Part shown: positions 12,213 through 23,029 of the stretch, in pieces
Layout: each line of letters starts with the position of its first letter
How positions within the stretch are numbered: the stretch's first letter is position 1
Assembly: GCA_032622095.1 (NCBI GenBank)
Contig: CP136064.1
Coordinates: 128,327,605 to 128,391,604 of the forward strand
DNA length: 64,000 bases
Reading direction: 5' to 3'
DNA from: Siphonodentalium dalli
Taxonomy: Eukaryota; Mollusca; Scaphopoda; Gadilida; Siphonodentaliidae
Notes under the pieces: generated by a model
The model's input: only the letters and a program-made list of their open reading frames with translations
What the model was told of the DNA's origin: nothing
The model's database searches: none
Translations under genes and position numbers: made by a program

Positions 12213-13189
12213 TCATATAGTGTGAATGTGGTGTCACCGGATAGAAATGTAAATAATTTGAAAGATATTTTAACACTCTTGCACGAAACGGACATGGAGG
12301 ATCTGCCTCTATTCGTCGCGTATGATTTATCCAAGTTACCACCTATAGGCCTTGACCATGTGGATATCTCCACAATATCCAGGGAAATATCAAGTATGAA
12401 AACACAGTTCAAGGATTTAACTGGTGTTATTGGTGCGGAGATTTGTGAAGAGATTAAGTCAAATGCATTGATTAAATTAAAAGATGATATAGTCGCCTCA
12501 CTCAAGAAGGACTTAATATTGGAAATAGGCACTGCTGTCAAAGAAGCGTCTATAACAACAAAGCCAACTGGTGACATTTCTCCTATCCCGAAGGAGGTGT
12601 ATAAAATGAATGATAATATAACATTTGCCAAGAGGCCTATTCCTGTCATTGTTCGACCAGATAATTCAGCACCGGGTGATGTGCGTCCAAAGGATTCAAA
12701 TAAGCTAAGGATACCAAATATGCCAGCAATGATCGACGAAACGCGTAGGAGTATTCAAAATAAGAGAATACAGACATCTGGGTACATTCCATCATATGCC
12801 GCAGAAAGAGACGACGAATTCCGAACCGTGAGGCGCAAAAAGAACAAAAAGCCACCGCTTATTGGAACGTCTAAGGATTCGACCCTAAAAACAGTGAAGA
12901 CTACTCGTCCGGCGTTGATATTCGTCTCACGATTGGCGCCTGAAACGACGAAGGGGAAGTTGCAAGTTATGTAAACGACACCTTTAACACATGTGTTCAG
13001 AAATGTGTCAAACTGGTATCGAGGTATGACACGTATTCATCATTTAAATTGGAACTTGGTGACCGTGATGTGATGCAAGCAGTCATGGATGCATCTCTAT
13101 GGCCAGAGAATACCTTAATTCGACAATTTTTCGAGAGAAGAAATTCGTGGAGAAACACCGAATTTGACACCGCGCAAGGTTGGAAATAA
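12213..13189 (+). pseudogene. LINE ORF1-like protein, frameshifted
   Basis: The frame is open from 12,213 and has no ATG until 12,295. It reads 250 residues to a stop at 12,974. The family-like C-terminus continues in another frame (SYVNDTFNTCVQKCVKLVSR, then SLWPENTLIRQFFERRN) to a stop at 13,189, so a one- or two-base shift lies near 12,965. Visible blocks are FVAYDLSKLPPIG near the start, a lysine-rich KKNKKPP segment and FVSRLAPETTKGKLQ. The last part, with the pattern FVSRL then YSSF then WPENTLIR-F, is the usual C-terminus of ORF1 in many invertebrate LINEs, which binds element RNA. No zinc knuckle is visible. Confidence 0.75.
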
Positions 13190-13202
13190 TTTAAAAAGTA
13201 TT

Positions 13203-14640
13203 ATGGAGAATTTAAGAATAACCTCATATAACTGTCGTTCAATAAAGTCATCTAGTGATGTTGTGAAAGATCTATGTACAAACTGTGATATTTTACTGCT
13301 ACAAGAGCATTGGCTTTTGAAGTCTGAACTACATACACTACGAACTATGCACAGTGATTTCGAAGGAGGTGGAGTGTCTGCTGTCAACTCTGAAAGAGAA
13401 ATTTTAGCTGGTCGCCCATATGGCGGGACAGCAATACTCTGGAGGAAGTCATTTGCTGACAAAGCATGCTTCGTCACATACAATGACCCGAGAATAGTCG
13501 GACTGGAATTAAAATGGTCAGCTAATTCACTTCTAGTACTCTGTGTATATCTTCCAACCGATGAAGTAAGTAATGCGGAACTATTCATTGACTACCTTGG
13601 TAAAATCAATGCCATAATTCAAGAAGCAGATACAAATAATGTTATCGTCCTCGGCGACTTCAATGCGTGCGCAATTCGCAAAAACGGTAATATGAGAGAG
13701 CTATCAAAATTTTGTGAGGATACATCTTTAATTATATCAGATATAAACTTCTTAGGACCAAATTCTAATACTTTCACGTTCTTTAGTGAAGCTCATGGTT
13801 CCGTATCATGGTTGGATCACTGCCTGTGTACCTCCTCTATTGACTCCACAATCGTTACAATGGATGTTATCCACTATTATGTGGCATCAGATCATTTTCC
13901 ATTGAATGTAACTTTGAGAACGGATCGTATTCCCGAGTGTACTTCGATTAAAAATTCTAACTCAAAAACAAGAATAAACTGGAAACATGCAAACGCAGAG
14001 CAGAAACACAACTATCATTCGATGACGGGGCGTTTACTGAGACAAATTAATCTTGAGACATTATTAGAGGGCCATCATCTGCACATGTCAGATTACTATG
14101 ACTACAACTCAGCCATTGATCAGATATATGATCAAATTGCACATGCGTTGACAATGTCTGCTTCCAAATGTCTGACAACTCAGGCAAGTTCCAACAATAT
14201 ATATTCTCCGATTCCTGGTTGGAACTCGAATGTCAAACGGCTACACGACAAAGCCAGAGATACCTTTGCTTTGTGGGTTCAACATGGAAAATCTACCCAG
14301 GGGAACAGTTACAACAGTATGTGTCGAAGTCGGGCCGAGTTCAAATACGCTTTGAGGAAATGCAAGACGAATGCCGAACAAATGAAAGCAGATGAAATTG
14401 CACACTGTTTTGACAGTAAAAATTATGGAGAATTTTGGAGATCTGTTTCAAAAGGAAACTCACCCGGGAATGCCTGCTCTGTTGGTGGGGCAAACAGCGA
14501 AGAAGACATTTGCAAAATGTGGAGTGAACACTACCGAGATATATTTAGAAAAAGCAAAGAAGATATAACACCGATTAGTAATATTCACAAGACTGTTGAA
14601 TGCTCAGATATACACATCTCCCAACATTGGGCAACAAGAT
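13203..14640 (+). pseudogene. LINE apurinic-type endonuclease and linker
   Basis: Starting at the ATG at 13,203, the frame shows the AP-endonuclease motif series: ITSYNCRSIKS, DILLLQEHWL (catalytic Glu), GGTAILW, VIVLGDFNAC (Asp/Asn), SWLDHCL and VASDHFPL (catalytic Asp/His pair). This enzyme nicks target DNA for target-primed reverse transcription. All key residues appear intact. The linker continues to about 14,600, after which the correct RT frame is in a different phase; the original frame stops at 14,726. The block is about 470 residues, typical for the endonuclease plus linker of CR1-clade elements. Confidence 0.88.
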
Positions 14641-16019
14641 GTTACAGATGCTTTCGGAAAATTAAAATCAAGAAAATCTGCAGGGTCAGACGATATCACA
14701 GCATTTCATCTAAAACTGTGCGATGATTATATTAAAGTCTGCCTACAGTTGTTATTCAACGCGATGTTGAAACATGGTCACCTTCCACCAGATATGCTGA
14801 AAGTGACTCTGGTACCTGTACTTAAAAACAAAACAGGTAATATTTCCGACAAAGAAAACTATCGCCCAATTGTATTGTCATCTACAATCTCAAAGGTGCT
14901 GGAAATGATTCTGCTCACCAAGTGTTCTGATTGTTTATATACAACAGCCAATCAGTTTGGTTTTAAGAAAGGCCATTCAACAGATGGATGTGTGTTTGCA
15001 TTAAAGGAGGTAATTCGACATTATATTTCCAAAGACACACCAGTTTTCGTGTGTTTTCTTGACGCTAGCAAGGCGTTTGATCGGGTAAACCACAACACGC
15101 TGCTGGAAATCCTAGATCAGAGATCTGTACCACCTGAACTCACCAGAATTCTTAATGATTGGTTTCATAACCAAACATATAACGTGCGCTGGGGACAATA
15201 TTATGTTTCTCAACTGGCTTCAAACCTAATAGTGGCGTTAGACAAGGCAGTATTTTGAGTCCCTACTTATTCAATGTATATACAAACTCGATCAGCGAGA
15301 GACTGAATGCATGCAATGTCGGTTGTGTTGTTGGTGGGGAGACCATCAATCATTTATGTTATGCTGATGATATGTGCCTTATTGCCCCCTCGTTAGAGGG
15401 ATTGAGACGTCTGTTGAGAATATGCGAAGAAGAAGCCTATAATATTGATTTGGCATACAATGCAAAGAAGACCCAGGGGATGGCCTTTATCCCAAAATCC
15501 CTATCCATTAGGACATTTCCGAAACTATTTCTGGTAGGAAATGAAATTAAATTCGTTTCCACCTTCAAATATCTGGGACATATTCTCAACAGCGATCTTT
15601 CTGATGACAATGATATAATGCGCCAATACAGATCAATTTGTTCCCGGTCAAATATTCTGATCAGGAAATTCTACAAATGTTCTTCTCATGTTAAAATGTA
15701 CTTATTTCACATGTTTGTATCTCCTCTATACTGTGCTCACCTTTGGGTGAATTACACCAAACGTTGTTTTAATAAGTTAACAGTATGTTTTAATAATGCA
15801 TATAGGAAGTTAATGGGATATGAAAGAGCATGCAGTGCCAGTGGAATGTTTGTGAATGACAGAATGTGTTCGATTTCAGTGTTAGTGCGCAAGGGTATGT
15901 ATGGGTTCCGAGAGAGAACGTCTAATTCTACAAATAAGATACTATATGCCATTTATAATTCTGATTTGTTATTCAGCTCATACTTATTTCGTCATTGGAA
16001 TAATCTACTTTATATGTAA
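14596..16019 (+). pseudogene. LINE reverse transcriptase, two frames
   Basis: Frame one (14,596-15,258) has KSRKSAGSDDI, NYRPIVLSS, QFGFKKGHSTDGC and VCFLDASKAFDRVNH, i.e. RT blocks 0-3 with the first catalytic Asp. Frame two (15,255-16,019; true start about 15,228) has NSGVRQGSILSPYLFNVY and the polymerase box LCYADDMCLIA with both catalytic Asp residues, then the thumb/C-terminal region. A single-base shift between 15,200 and 15,235 separates them, so no full-length polymerase can be made. There is no RNase H domain. The 3' UTR is short (16,020-16,100). Confidence 0.9.
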
Positions 16020-16210
16020 TCTTTAATATAATCTCTATTATAATGTTACATATGTATGCTAAATTGTGATATAATATATGGGCGCTTTATGCCTGATTCA
16101 AAATAAATAATAATAAATAATAATAATAATAGGAGTTAATGCTAAGTTATGGAGAAACCTATTTATTCACCAGGGGAGTTTTGTTACATATAACCATGAA
16201 TTGCGCTTAA

Positions 16211-16836
16211 AGGGGTACTGTACACAGAGATAGGCAATTTTGTTATTTACTCCCATTGACATAACTATCAAGTTAGATTATGTTCGTGTTATATGAGTTT
16301 CGTATAAACCTAATTTAGCGACGAAAATATTGATCGTAGAAATAAAAATATTACGATTTCAAACTACGCGCCATGGTTTTGACCTTCACCGGAGAAGATG
16401 CAGGTTGCAGGATGAACCGGAAGTTAAATTGATGCCTGCAATCTGTTCCATCAAACAATCTCACTCCCTATAAAAGTACTTGACGCTTTATGAATCTTGT
16501 TTCTTCTCCTTTTCCCCGAATCGGTTATAGCGGGACTTCCTTTTGCATGTAACATGTTTTTATTCGCAACTCAATAATGTCCGTCGTAAACGGCCGTCGA
16601 TAAAAGACACCCAACAGGTGAGATTTCAAGAACGGTAACTCGTAATGGCATAATCCGCCATTTTATGACTCCAGCCATAAATTAATTTTTATTAAATAAT
16701 TCAATTTGACTTTTATGATATCCTGTTAATCGGAACGTTTTCAGTAGACATCGTCGACTCAAATAAGTTATTTTAAAATATAATATTGATCGCAATTGTC
16801 ACCGGGAATTTATTGGAATTGGGGTACAGTACCCCT
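16211..16836. mobile_element. TTAA-flanked MITE inside a GCGCTTAAGCGC palindrome
   Basis: A 626 bp element has 13 bp perfect TIRs, AGGGGTACTGTAC/GTACAGTACCCCT, and is flanked by TTAA at 16,207-16,210 and 16,837-16,840. The outer flanks are GCGC on the left and GCGC on the right, so removing the insert and one TTAA restores GCGCTTAAGCGC, the palindrome repeated around it. This is an unambiguous insertion into a TTAA target, as made by piggyBac-type transposases. No coding capacity is seen. Confidence 0.93.
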
Positions 16837-16949
16837 TTAAGCGCAATTATTGCGCTTAAGCGCAATTCATTGCGCTTAAGCGCAGTTGCATGATTGTGCT
16901 TAAGCACAATTAATTATTAAATGTGAATTTGGCCTCCCATATCGTGGGT

Positions 16950-17850
16950 TTTTTTTTGAGTCATTAATTTATTTGACCTCACAAGAGCTGGACCAACATT
17001 GATTTGAGTGTGGCTGGCGTTAAAACCCAACGATTCATTTGAAGGTACTAGAAGGCTTCGTTCATTTTTAATACAGGTCATTAACAGGTTGGAATGAGGC
17101 CTTGTCAATATAGCCAACAAGTTATTCCAGCTTATTGCTCCTATTTATGCTGAATCCGTGACTAGCCGACTGAAATATGTGCAGTGTCATTGGGAAATAA
17201 CTAGTTTGAGAGATAGGAAGTAAATTTTAATTGCAGTGTTCATAGCAAGATGCTTATTAGAACAATTAGACCAATTCTTTAGAAAGCAGGCTTCTCCCCT
17301 GGAGGCAGAACTGCATGGGGGCATTGGCGCCTGTGAGTCTTCTGATGACCAGGTTTCCTAATTTGATTCCAACACCAGCTTGGTCACCATGGGAGATTCT
17401 TGCTTTCTTTTTTCTAGGTCTTTCTTTTTGGCGGCCTGCGGCTTGGCAGCTGTTTTTTATTCCTTTATTTCCATCAAGATAATAACATCATTATCCTTAA
17501 TAACACTGCAGTTAGTTGTTATTTAATCATTACTTATTTATTTGATTTTGCATGAAATAGACTTAATTTGATTTGAATTATTTGCATGATGCTTGCTTGC
17601 TCATCATTTGTATATTTTGTTTTGTTATTATGTTTTATTTATGTTGATTTAGCTCTTGTGTGGTCTAATCAGCCGTCAATAAATCATAATTAATTTAATT
17701 AGTGTCACCTTTTTAAATTTATAGTTCCCGGGCTATATGCAGTGAATTACTGTAGACGTGTACGGTGTAGTCTGTACTGGTAGTTAGTAGTAGACAGTAC
17801 TGTACTGTAGTCCAACAATTTGAACAAATTGGGTGTGACTAATCGGGCGG
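16950..17850. other. Non-coding interval with a possible SINE remnant
   Basis: At about 17,305-17,450 the + strand reads GGCATTGGCGCC, then TTTGATTCCAACACC, then AGCTTGGTCACCATGGGAG. This resembles degraded A- and B-box sequence of a tRNA-derived SINE and its body, but the match is weak. The same stretch is open in two minus-strand frames without recognisable homology. The remainder (17,460-17,850) is AT-rich and shows no gene. Confidence 0.3.
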
Positions 17851-18720
17851 TGCCCGGGACCACCGAAACCACCCGGGCGCCCCCATATGCCCGTGGACAC
17901 TATATCCCAATGTTATAAACACAGTTGTTGGATTATATACTTATTCAAGTTATTGTAGTAGGGGTGGGGAGCGCTGTTTTTCGGGGTTTTTGACACAAAT
18001 TTCCAACAACTGTGGTTATAAGGTAGCGGCATACTACATGAGGGCAACGTAGAAAGTATACTCACTCGCCGGTCGGTGTTATTAACCCTGCAAATGCCGA
18101 TATTAGCTAAGAGAGCCCGGGTGTCTTCCTGTAGTTTCGGACGGTATATTTTGATGATACGCGGTAGTGCAATTTACCACCTGAGTGTGACATCCAAATA
18201 ATGACTTGATAATGCATCCACGGCCAGTGTTATTAACCCCTCAAAATCCGGTAAAATACTAGTACCATATAAACAAAAAGAGCCCGGGACAGGCCGGGAC
18301 CACCTGGGCACCCCCCATGGGCCTGTGGACACTATATCTCAATATCATAAGGTAGCGACATACCATCTGAGGGCATCCTAGAAAATGTTACTCATATTTT
18401 GATGATGCGCGGTAGTGCAAAACCACCTGAGTGTGACATCCATATATTGACTCGATGTCGTGTCCACGGCCGATGTTATTAACCTCTGAAAATTCGGTAA
18501 AATACTGTATAAACAAAAAGAGCCCGGGACAGGCCGGGACCGCCTGGGCGCCCCCATGGGCTCATGGACACTATATATCGATGTTATAAGGTAGCGGCAT
18601 ACGCCATGAGGTCAACTTGGAACATTTTACTCGCTCGCTCGTCCACGGCCAGTGTTATTAACCCCGCATATGCCGATATTGGCTGAGAGAGCCTGGGTTT
18701 GCCCTCAGGTGGTATGTCGC
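17845..18720. repeat. 240 bp GC-rich tandem repeat
   Basis: Units beginning GAGCCCGGGACAGGCCGGGA start at 18,281 and 18,521, exactly 240 bp apart. A diverged unit starts near 17,845 and a further partial unit covers about 18,600-18,720. Shared sub-blocks are GGACACTATATC, ATAAGGTAGCG, and GTCCACGGCC followed by TGTTATTAACC. The repeats are more GC-rich than the surroundings and abut the 3' end of the DIRS remnant, so they may be the terminal or internal repeats of that element. Confidence 0.8.
17919..18015. mobile_element. 97 bp MITE inserted in the 240 bp repeat
   Basis: The 97 bp insert has TIRs CACAGTTGTTGGA/TCCAACAACTGTG and is flanked by TTATAA at 17,913-17,918 and 18,016-18,021. Paralogous repeat units at about 18,345 and 18,583 read straight through (ATCATAAGGTAG, ATGTTATAAGGTAGC) and serve as empty sites, confirming the insertion boundaries from within the window. 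Confidence 0.88.
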
Positions 18721-20300
18721 TAAGAGCCAGAGATCTTTGACTAACCGACACAGGGAAAGGGATCAAGTCCCCCACTTGTTTGTTCATATAACAGGCTACT
18801 GTCATATTGTCTGTCCTGATCAATACTCGTCCTTCAGAAATAATTGTAGAGCGAGAATTACTGCCTTCATTTCCAATTGTTTATATGAAGGGACATATCT
18901 TCATCTGACCAATGTCCCTGTGTAATCTTTCAATCTAAATGGGCACCCCATCCCTTGAAACTGGCATTGGTCGTGATTGTAGCTGAACTAGTATGTGACC
19001 TGGTCACAATGGATTGACCCCTGAAAGTGTTGGCAGGATCCGACCACCAATTCAGATGTGGAATCAGCCATTGTGCAAAGGGGATAATTTTGTCGTAATT
19101 GTGTGTTTCTGCTTCCCAGTGTTGGAACATGTGCCATTGAATAGGTCTCATCTCTAGTCTGGCAGATGGAATGAGTTGTATGCATGAGGAAACAGACAGA
19201 GATACATTCTGGTTGAATTAGGGCCCTACACGATGAGACTTACAGCATTTTGAATGCTTTGTCATCTTTCCAGAGTTGGAAAAACTAAATTCTGATGGAA
19301 ATGAAACACAGCTCCAAGATAAGTTATTACTTGAGATGGTCTCAGAAAAGACTTCTCGTAATTTATTACACTTCCGAGATTGATTAATGTTGTCAACCAA
19401 ATGTTTTGATCTTGAATTAAGCCCTCTCTGGACTGATTTACTGTCAACCAGTTGTCCAGGTATACGGCTAACTGTAGACCTTGTTGTCGGAGATGGGCTG
19501 CAATGCACAATACCACCTTTGTATATATACCTGAGGTGCACTTTTCACTCCAACACAAAGAGTTGTCCACTGATAACACTTTTGAACTACTTTGAAGCGT
19601 AGATATTTTTGGCGTGGAGCCCAAATTTTTATGTGAAGATAGGCATGGTGGATTTCCCCAGAAAATGCCCAATCGTTTTCCTTTGCCAGACACAGGATCC
19701 TTGCAAAGTGTCCATGAAATGTTTGATACTAATTGAGAGTTCGAAGATTATCACAGGATGCGTTTCGGAGGTATATTTTTTTCGGAACTAGAAATAGCAT
19801 ATTGTAAAAATCCGAATGAGCAAGGTGAGATGGATCTTCCTCTATTGCCCCTAGTTCTAGTAAATTTTCTACCTCTTGGACTAAGAGAACTAATTTTTTC
19901 CACTGACCCTGACTGACTTGAGTGGATTTTATGCCATAAAAATCGGGCAAATTTTGGGTTTCCAACTTGCACCCGTTCTGAATAATTTCCATAGTCCATG
20001 GATTGTTTGTTATTTTTTTCCATTGGTCCAGAAATTGAGAAAAACGACCTCACACCAATATATTTGGGAACTGATTTTGTGCTATTGTCTGGGTACTTAC
20101 CGAGTAATCGTCTTGCCAGTCTGCTAGAGATTTTCCCCCTCTGTTTGGTATCTGAAAAGAGGGTCCTGTCTGATTGGCTCGAAAATTCTGTTGCCGACCA
20201 CAATCATTCCTGTTGAACATACTAGACCAGCAGAATATTTGGGTTTTGAATATTCCCTGTTTGAGAACAATTTCTTGACAGGGACTGCTCTATCAGCTTG
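18584..20300 (-). pseudogene. DIRS-type retrotransposon remnant (RT-RNase H)
   Basis: Minus-strand fragments appear in polyprotein order. 19,992-19,729: EVENLLELGAIEEDP and NMLFLVPKK (RT start). 19,693-19,262: GIYTKVVLCIAAHLRQQGLQ, then VYLDNWL (the usual catalytic LDDW is changed to LDNW), then INYEKSFLRPSQVITYLG. 19,151-18,930: RPIQWHMFQHW and NASFKGWGAHLD. 18,823-18,584: IRTDNMTVACYMNKQ, the DIRS RNase H D-N-T-x-x-V-x-Y-x-N-K/R-Q pattern. DIRS elements copy RNA to DNA and integrate with a tyrosine recombinase; no recombinase is seen here. Multiple frameshifts and the altered catalytic Asp mark it as dead. Confidence 0.82.
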
Positions 20301-20824
20301 TGTGTAGGAAGAGGTTCTTTTTGTACCAACTGTATGTTTACTGTTCTGAAAAGTAGATCAGATTATCTAAGGCAGAATTTCTATCTTTCACTTTCAGACA
20401 CTTTCCAGTGTCTGTCCAAAAACTCCAGTCGATGACAGTGGTAAATCTGACAATCTTTATTGTCATCACTTTTCCATAAACTGGTATCACTCATGGCACA
20501 TTTTCATCTCATACTATGATGAAAAGTGCCAGCTCTACCCATTAGATCAAGGCATCTTGTAGAAATAGCTAACGTATCTCTGACTCATTTGACCACATCC
20601 ACCAAATCCTCATTAATAACAGACATTAGGCTTACCAAACTTTGCATTGGCTTCGGCTTGCAGTGACAAAACATTGCTGTTCACCAGTTATCTCTGGCTT
20701 CACGGTTCACGACAACAGTGACCAAATTGGCCAATGGCCATTTTTGTTTTGAAGAAAATTTCATTTGGCAAAACTTTTTGGCCAAATTGTTTCAATCACC
20801 TCTCTTATTTTCATCAGATCTTAA
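20301..20824. other. Non-coding interval upstream of DIRS remnant
   Basis: Probably the 5' region of the minus-strand DIRS element (gag/leader) plus flanking DNA. Only short interrupted open frames are seen, with no recognisable motif. Confidence 0.35.
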
Positions 20825-20828
20825 TTAA

Positions 20829-21043
20829 CCCTTCCATGACTGGAGCTTCCTGAAATGTTGCGAAAAACCTGTGCCAATGAATTCTCTTATATATATGCGT
20901 GTCTCCCATAGGGATGCTTAAGATAATACATTATCCTAACAATATTTACTTTGACATTGTAAGCCAGTGCATTCTCTTGTATATATAAAAGAATGCACTG
21001 CATGACACATGACCTTTAAGGCTGCACCAGCATCATGAAAGGA
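20829..21043. mobile_element. TTAA-flanked double-hairpin MITE, copy 1
   Basis: About 215 bp between TTAA at 20,825-20,828 and 21,044-21,047, with ends CCCTTCCATGACTGG and (reverse complement) TCCTTTCATGATGCTGG. Inside are inverted phrases such as TGCATTCTCTTGTATATATA against TATATATAAAAGAATGCA. It is the same family as the element at 27,268-27,522. TTAA plus CCCTTT ends suggest a piggyBac-type origin. Confidence 0.72.
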
Positions 21044-21047
21044 TTAA

Positions 21048-21690
21048 ACCCGTAATTTTTTGACAGGTAATCAATCAGCTTATGGATAACAATTTATCAG
21101 AAATAACACATGCTTACTTATCAAAAGAATGATGATTAGCTGCTAGAACGTTGTCATTTCTTAATGATCTGACAATAAGTTTACTGCTTTGTCATTTAAA
21201 AATAAGATAATAGGGGGTTTAGATTGTAAAATGGAGAAACTTCTTACTTGGGTGCTATAGAAATACCGGTATTTTATTTGCAAAAGCGCTGTGTGATATA
21301 TCCTGTGAAAGCTCGATGAACATTGAGGCGACTTAGTGGAAATCATAGTTATGTGTGACAGTGTTGTTTTACTGCCCGCTCACTTCCCTGACAATTTCAT
21401 GCATATATGCTGTGGTGTTTCGTGTGGCCATCATGCCATAGAGAGGATAAGGAGATCATCATCTTTCAATATAATTAAATCACTGAAAAAACTTGGCATT
21501 CTGCCATTAAATGATGTCACCTTACTAGGGATTGGGTTTGAATTGACACAGTTCCCACCTGAATCACATAATTTGCTCAAGTCACATGCCATCTGGAATG
21601 ATCTTTAGACAATTCAAGATATTTGAATAACTGTCATATATCATAATGTAAGAAATAATTTAAAGTGGACATTCCGAGAAAAAGTTGTCC
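21048..21690. other. Non-coding interval
   Basis: An open frame at 21,336-21,608 (90 codons) shows no recognisable domain and no convincing splice context. No other structure is seen. Confidence 0.4.
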
Positions 21691-21694
21691 TATT

Positions 21695-22080
21695 TTTAGC
21701 TCACCTGAGACGAAGATCTCTGGTGGAGCTATAGTCATCACTCCTCGTCCGTCCATCCGTCCGTCCATCAACAATTCTTTAAACATCTTCGGAACCATAA
21801 GACCGAATGGATTCATATCTGGTGTGGATGTTCCCTAGGTGACTCACATTCAGATTTGTTCAAATGAGGTCACTGGGTCAAATAGTTGCGAAAGCAGGGC
21901 CATAACTCTATTCGTCCATAGTAATTCTTAGAATGACTTCTTCTTAAGAACCATTGGGCCGATTTAGCTTATATTTGGTATGGAGGGTCCTTGGGTGACT
22001 GGGGTTCAGATTTGTTCAAATGGGGTCACTAGGTCAAATAGGGACAGAGCCAGGGACACAACTCTTTTTCAAATTAATTT
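21695..22080. repeat. Pearl-like tandem-unit element, copy 1 (partial)
   Basis: It starts with the head AGCTCACCTGAGACGAAGAT, followed by CTATAGTCATCACTCCTCGTCC and a CCGTCCATCCGTCC run. Two diverged ~175 bp units follow, containing CATATCTGGTGTGGATG, GACTCACATTCAGATTTGTTC and GGGCCATAACTCT. The head and units recur at 25.4, 28.2, 44.1, 45.8 and 55.7 kb. The structure (fixed head, tandem ~160-180 bp units) recalls the pearl/Helitron-like repeats described in bivalves; that link is by structure, not by alignment. Confidence 0.75.
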
Positions 22081-22780
22081 TTTTATTATACTTCCATATT
22101 TTAATATGGAAGTATATTGTTATTCAATTTTTTATTTTTTTCCAATATTATTTATTATTCTTAGCAATTTTATAACGCTTATTTCTCAGGAAGTACAAGT
22201 GTTAGGGAGATGCAATTTCGTATGTATATAGACCTATAATAACTCCAGCAGGATAGGCTATATAGGATATTGTCCGCGCTTGATTTACAGAGTTATCCCC
22301 CTTTGTGTGAAAAAATGGGGTTGCTATATCTCGAAAAGTATGGGCAGCAGAGACTCCAAATTTTGACCATATGTACAACTCAGTATGCCCTACTGGGTCC
22401 ATGCATTACAATTTATGTTCGCGCTTTCTCTACAGAGTTGTCGCCCATAGTTCGGAAAACTCGATTTATTTCAAATCCTGTGACCGCCTATGGCATGCAA
22501 GGTATCCAGATTTTAGATCTTCTATGCAGTTACTCGTTAGCAACTTTCTACGAAAAGGTTTGAACAGGGACGGACTTATATTTTTGGGTTTTGGTGGGGG
22601 GCCAAATTTTTGCAATTTTTTTTGGCGATGATTTCAACATTTTTACTGTCGTGGTGTATCTATAGGACGTACTAATGATCCTCATGAAAGAATTTTGTAA
22701 ATCGGTTGAGAAATGTCCAAGTTACAGACCATCGAAAATTAAATAATTTGGCTAATGAAGGAGCATGGGAGAGGGTGTCA
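22081..22780. repeat. Short hairpin and unclassified repeat
   Basis: A perfect 30 bp hairpin, TATACTTCCATATTT against its complement, lies at 22,088-22,118. Following it, CTACAGAGTTGTCGCCC (22,430) and TTACAGAGTTATCCCCC (22,284) mark a diverged direct repeat of about 145 bp. No exon is supported. Confidence 0.5.
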
Positions 22781-22870
22781 TACCGGGGAGGCGACGAGAC
22801 CATTTCGGGTGGTCATACCATGTCAGGGTGGTGAGACCAGGCAGAGGGTGGTGAGACCAGGCTGACCGGT
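22781..22870. repeat. Short GGTGGTGAGACC tandem repeat
   Basis: Four diverged copies of a unit of about 20 bp with the core GGTGGTGAGACCAGGC occur in a GC-rich island of about 90 bp. Confidence 0.7.
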
Positions 22871-23029
22871 GGCGGATGTAAACGTCAGATTTAGCAAAAA
22901 AACAAAACAACAAAAACAAGTCCAGCGAAATAATATTTTTATTGCATTTACCGAATTGGAACAGTGATTCGGACCGGAATGTACCATTTATAAGTTTTTT
23001 TATCCCAACCGTTACCGATCCACGGCATG

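Larger units (their letters stand above)
12213..16133 (+). mobile_element. CR1/L2-like non-LTR retrotransposon, 5'-truncated and frameshifted
   Basis: Three blocks in LINE order are present on the + strand: an ORF1-like protein, an apurinic endonuclease and a reverse transcriptase. The element ends in a simple AATAAT-type tail (about 16,103-16,133), as in CR1/L2-group LINEs. ORF1 lacks its beginning, so insertion was probably 5'-truncated. At least three frameshifts (near 12,965, 14,600-14,640 and 15,200-15,235) disable it. It is inserted in the TA-flanked TIR element. The subgroup (CR1, L2, Daphne or Rex1-like) cannot be settled by eye. Confidence 0.88.
11467..16939. mobile_element. TA-flanked TIR element with palindrome arrays, carrying nested insertions
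   Basis: TGGGAGGCCAAATTCACATT TAATA at 11,467 is mirrored exactly at 16,939, with TA dinucleotides just outside both ends (11,465-11,466; 16,940-16,941), as for Tc1/mariner-like TA duplications. Inside each end lie copies of the palindrome TTGCGCTTAAGCGCAA: about two full copies plus a half at 11,494-11,560 and three to four at 16,841-16,907. The original element was probably about 1 kb. It is now 5.5 kb because a LINE and a TTAA-type MITE have inserted. No transposase of its own is seen. Confidence 0.8.

Noticed and set aside
11609..12220. 203-codon + strand open frame
   Set aside because: It runs straight through a near-perfect hairpin, so half of the peptide is the mirror of the other half; no domain is recognisable.
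12176..13588. Minus-strand frames over LINE ORF1 and endonuclease
   Set aside because: They are antisense to clear LINE protein motifs.
21336..21608. 90-codon frame as a missing MRPL20 first exon
   Set aside because: It does not contain the expected basic R-Y-W-x-R-K segment and ends in a stop without a donor site at the right phase.
22370..22631. Two overlapping frames of about 90 codons
   Set aside because: They lie in a diverged direct repeat, lack domains and overlap each other.
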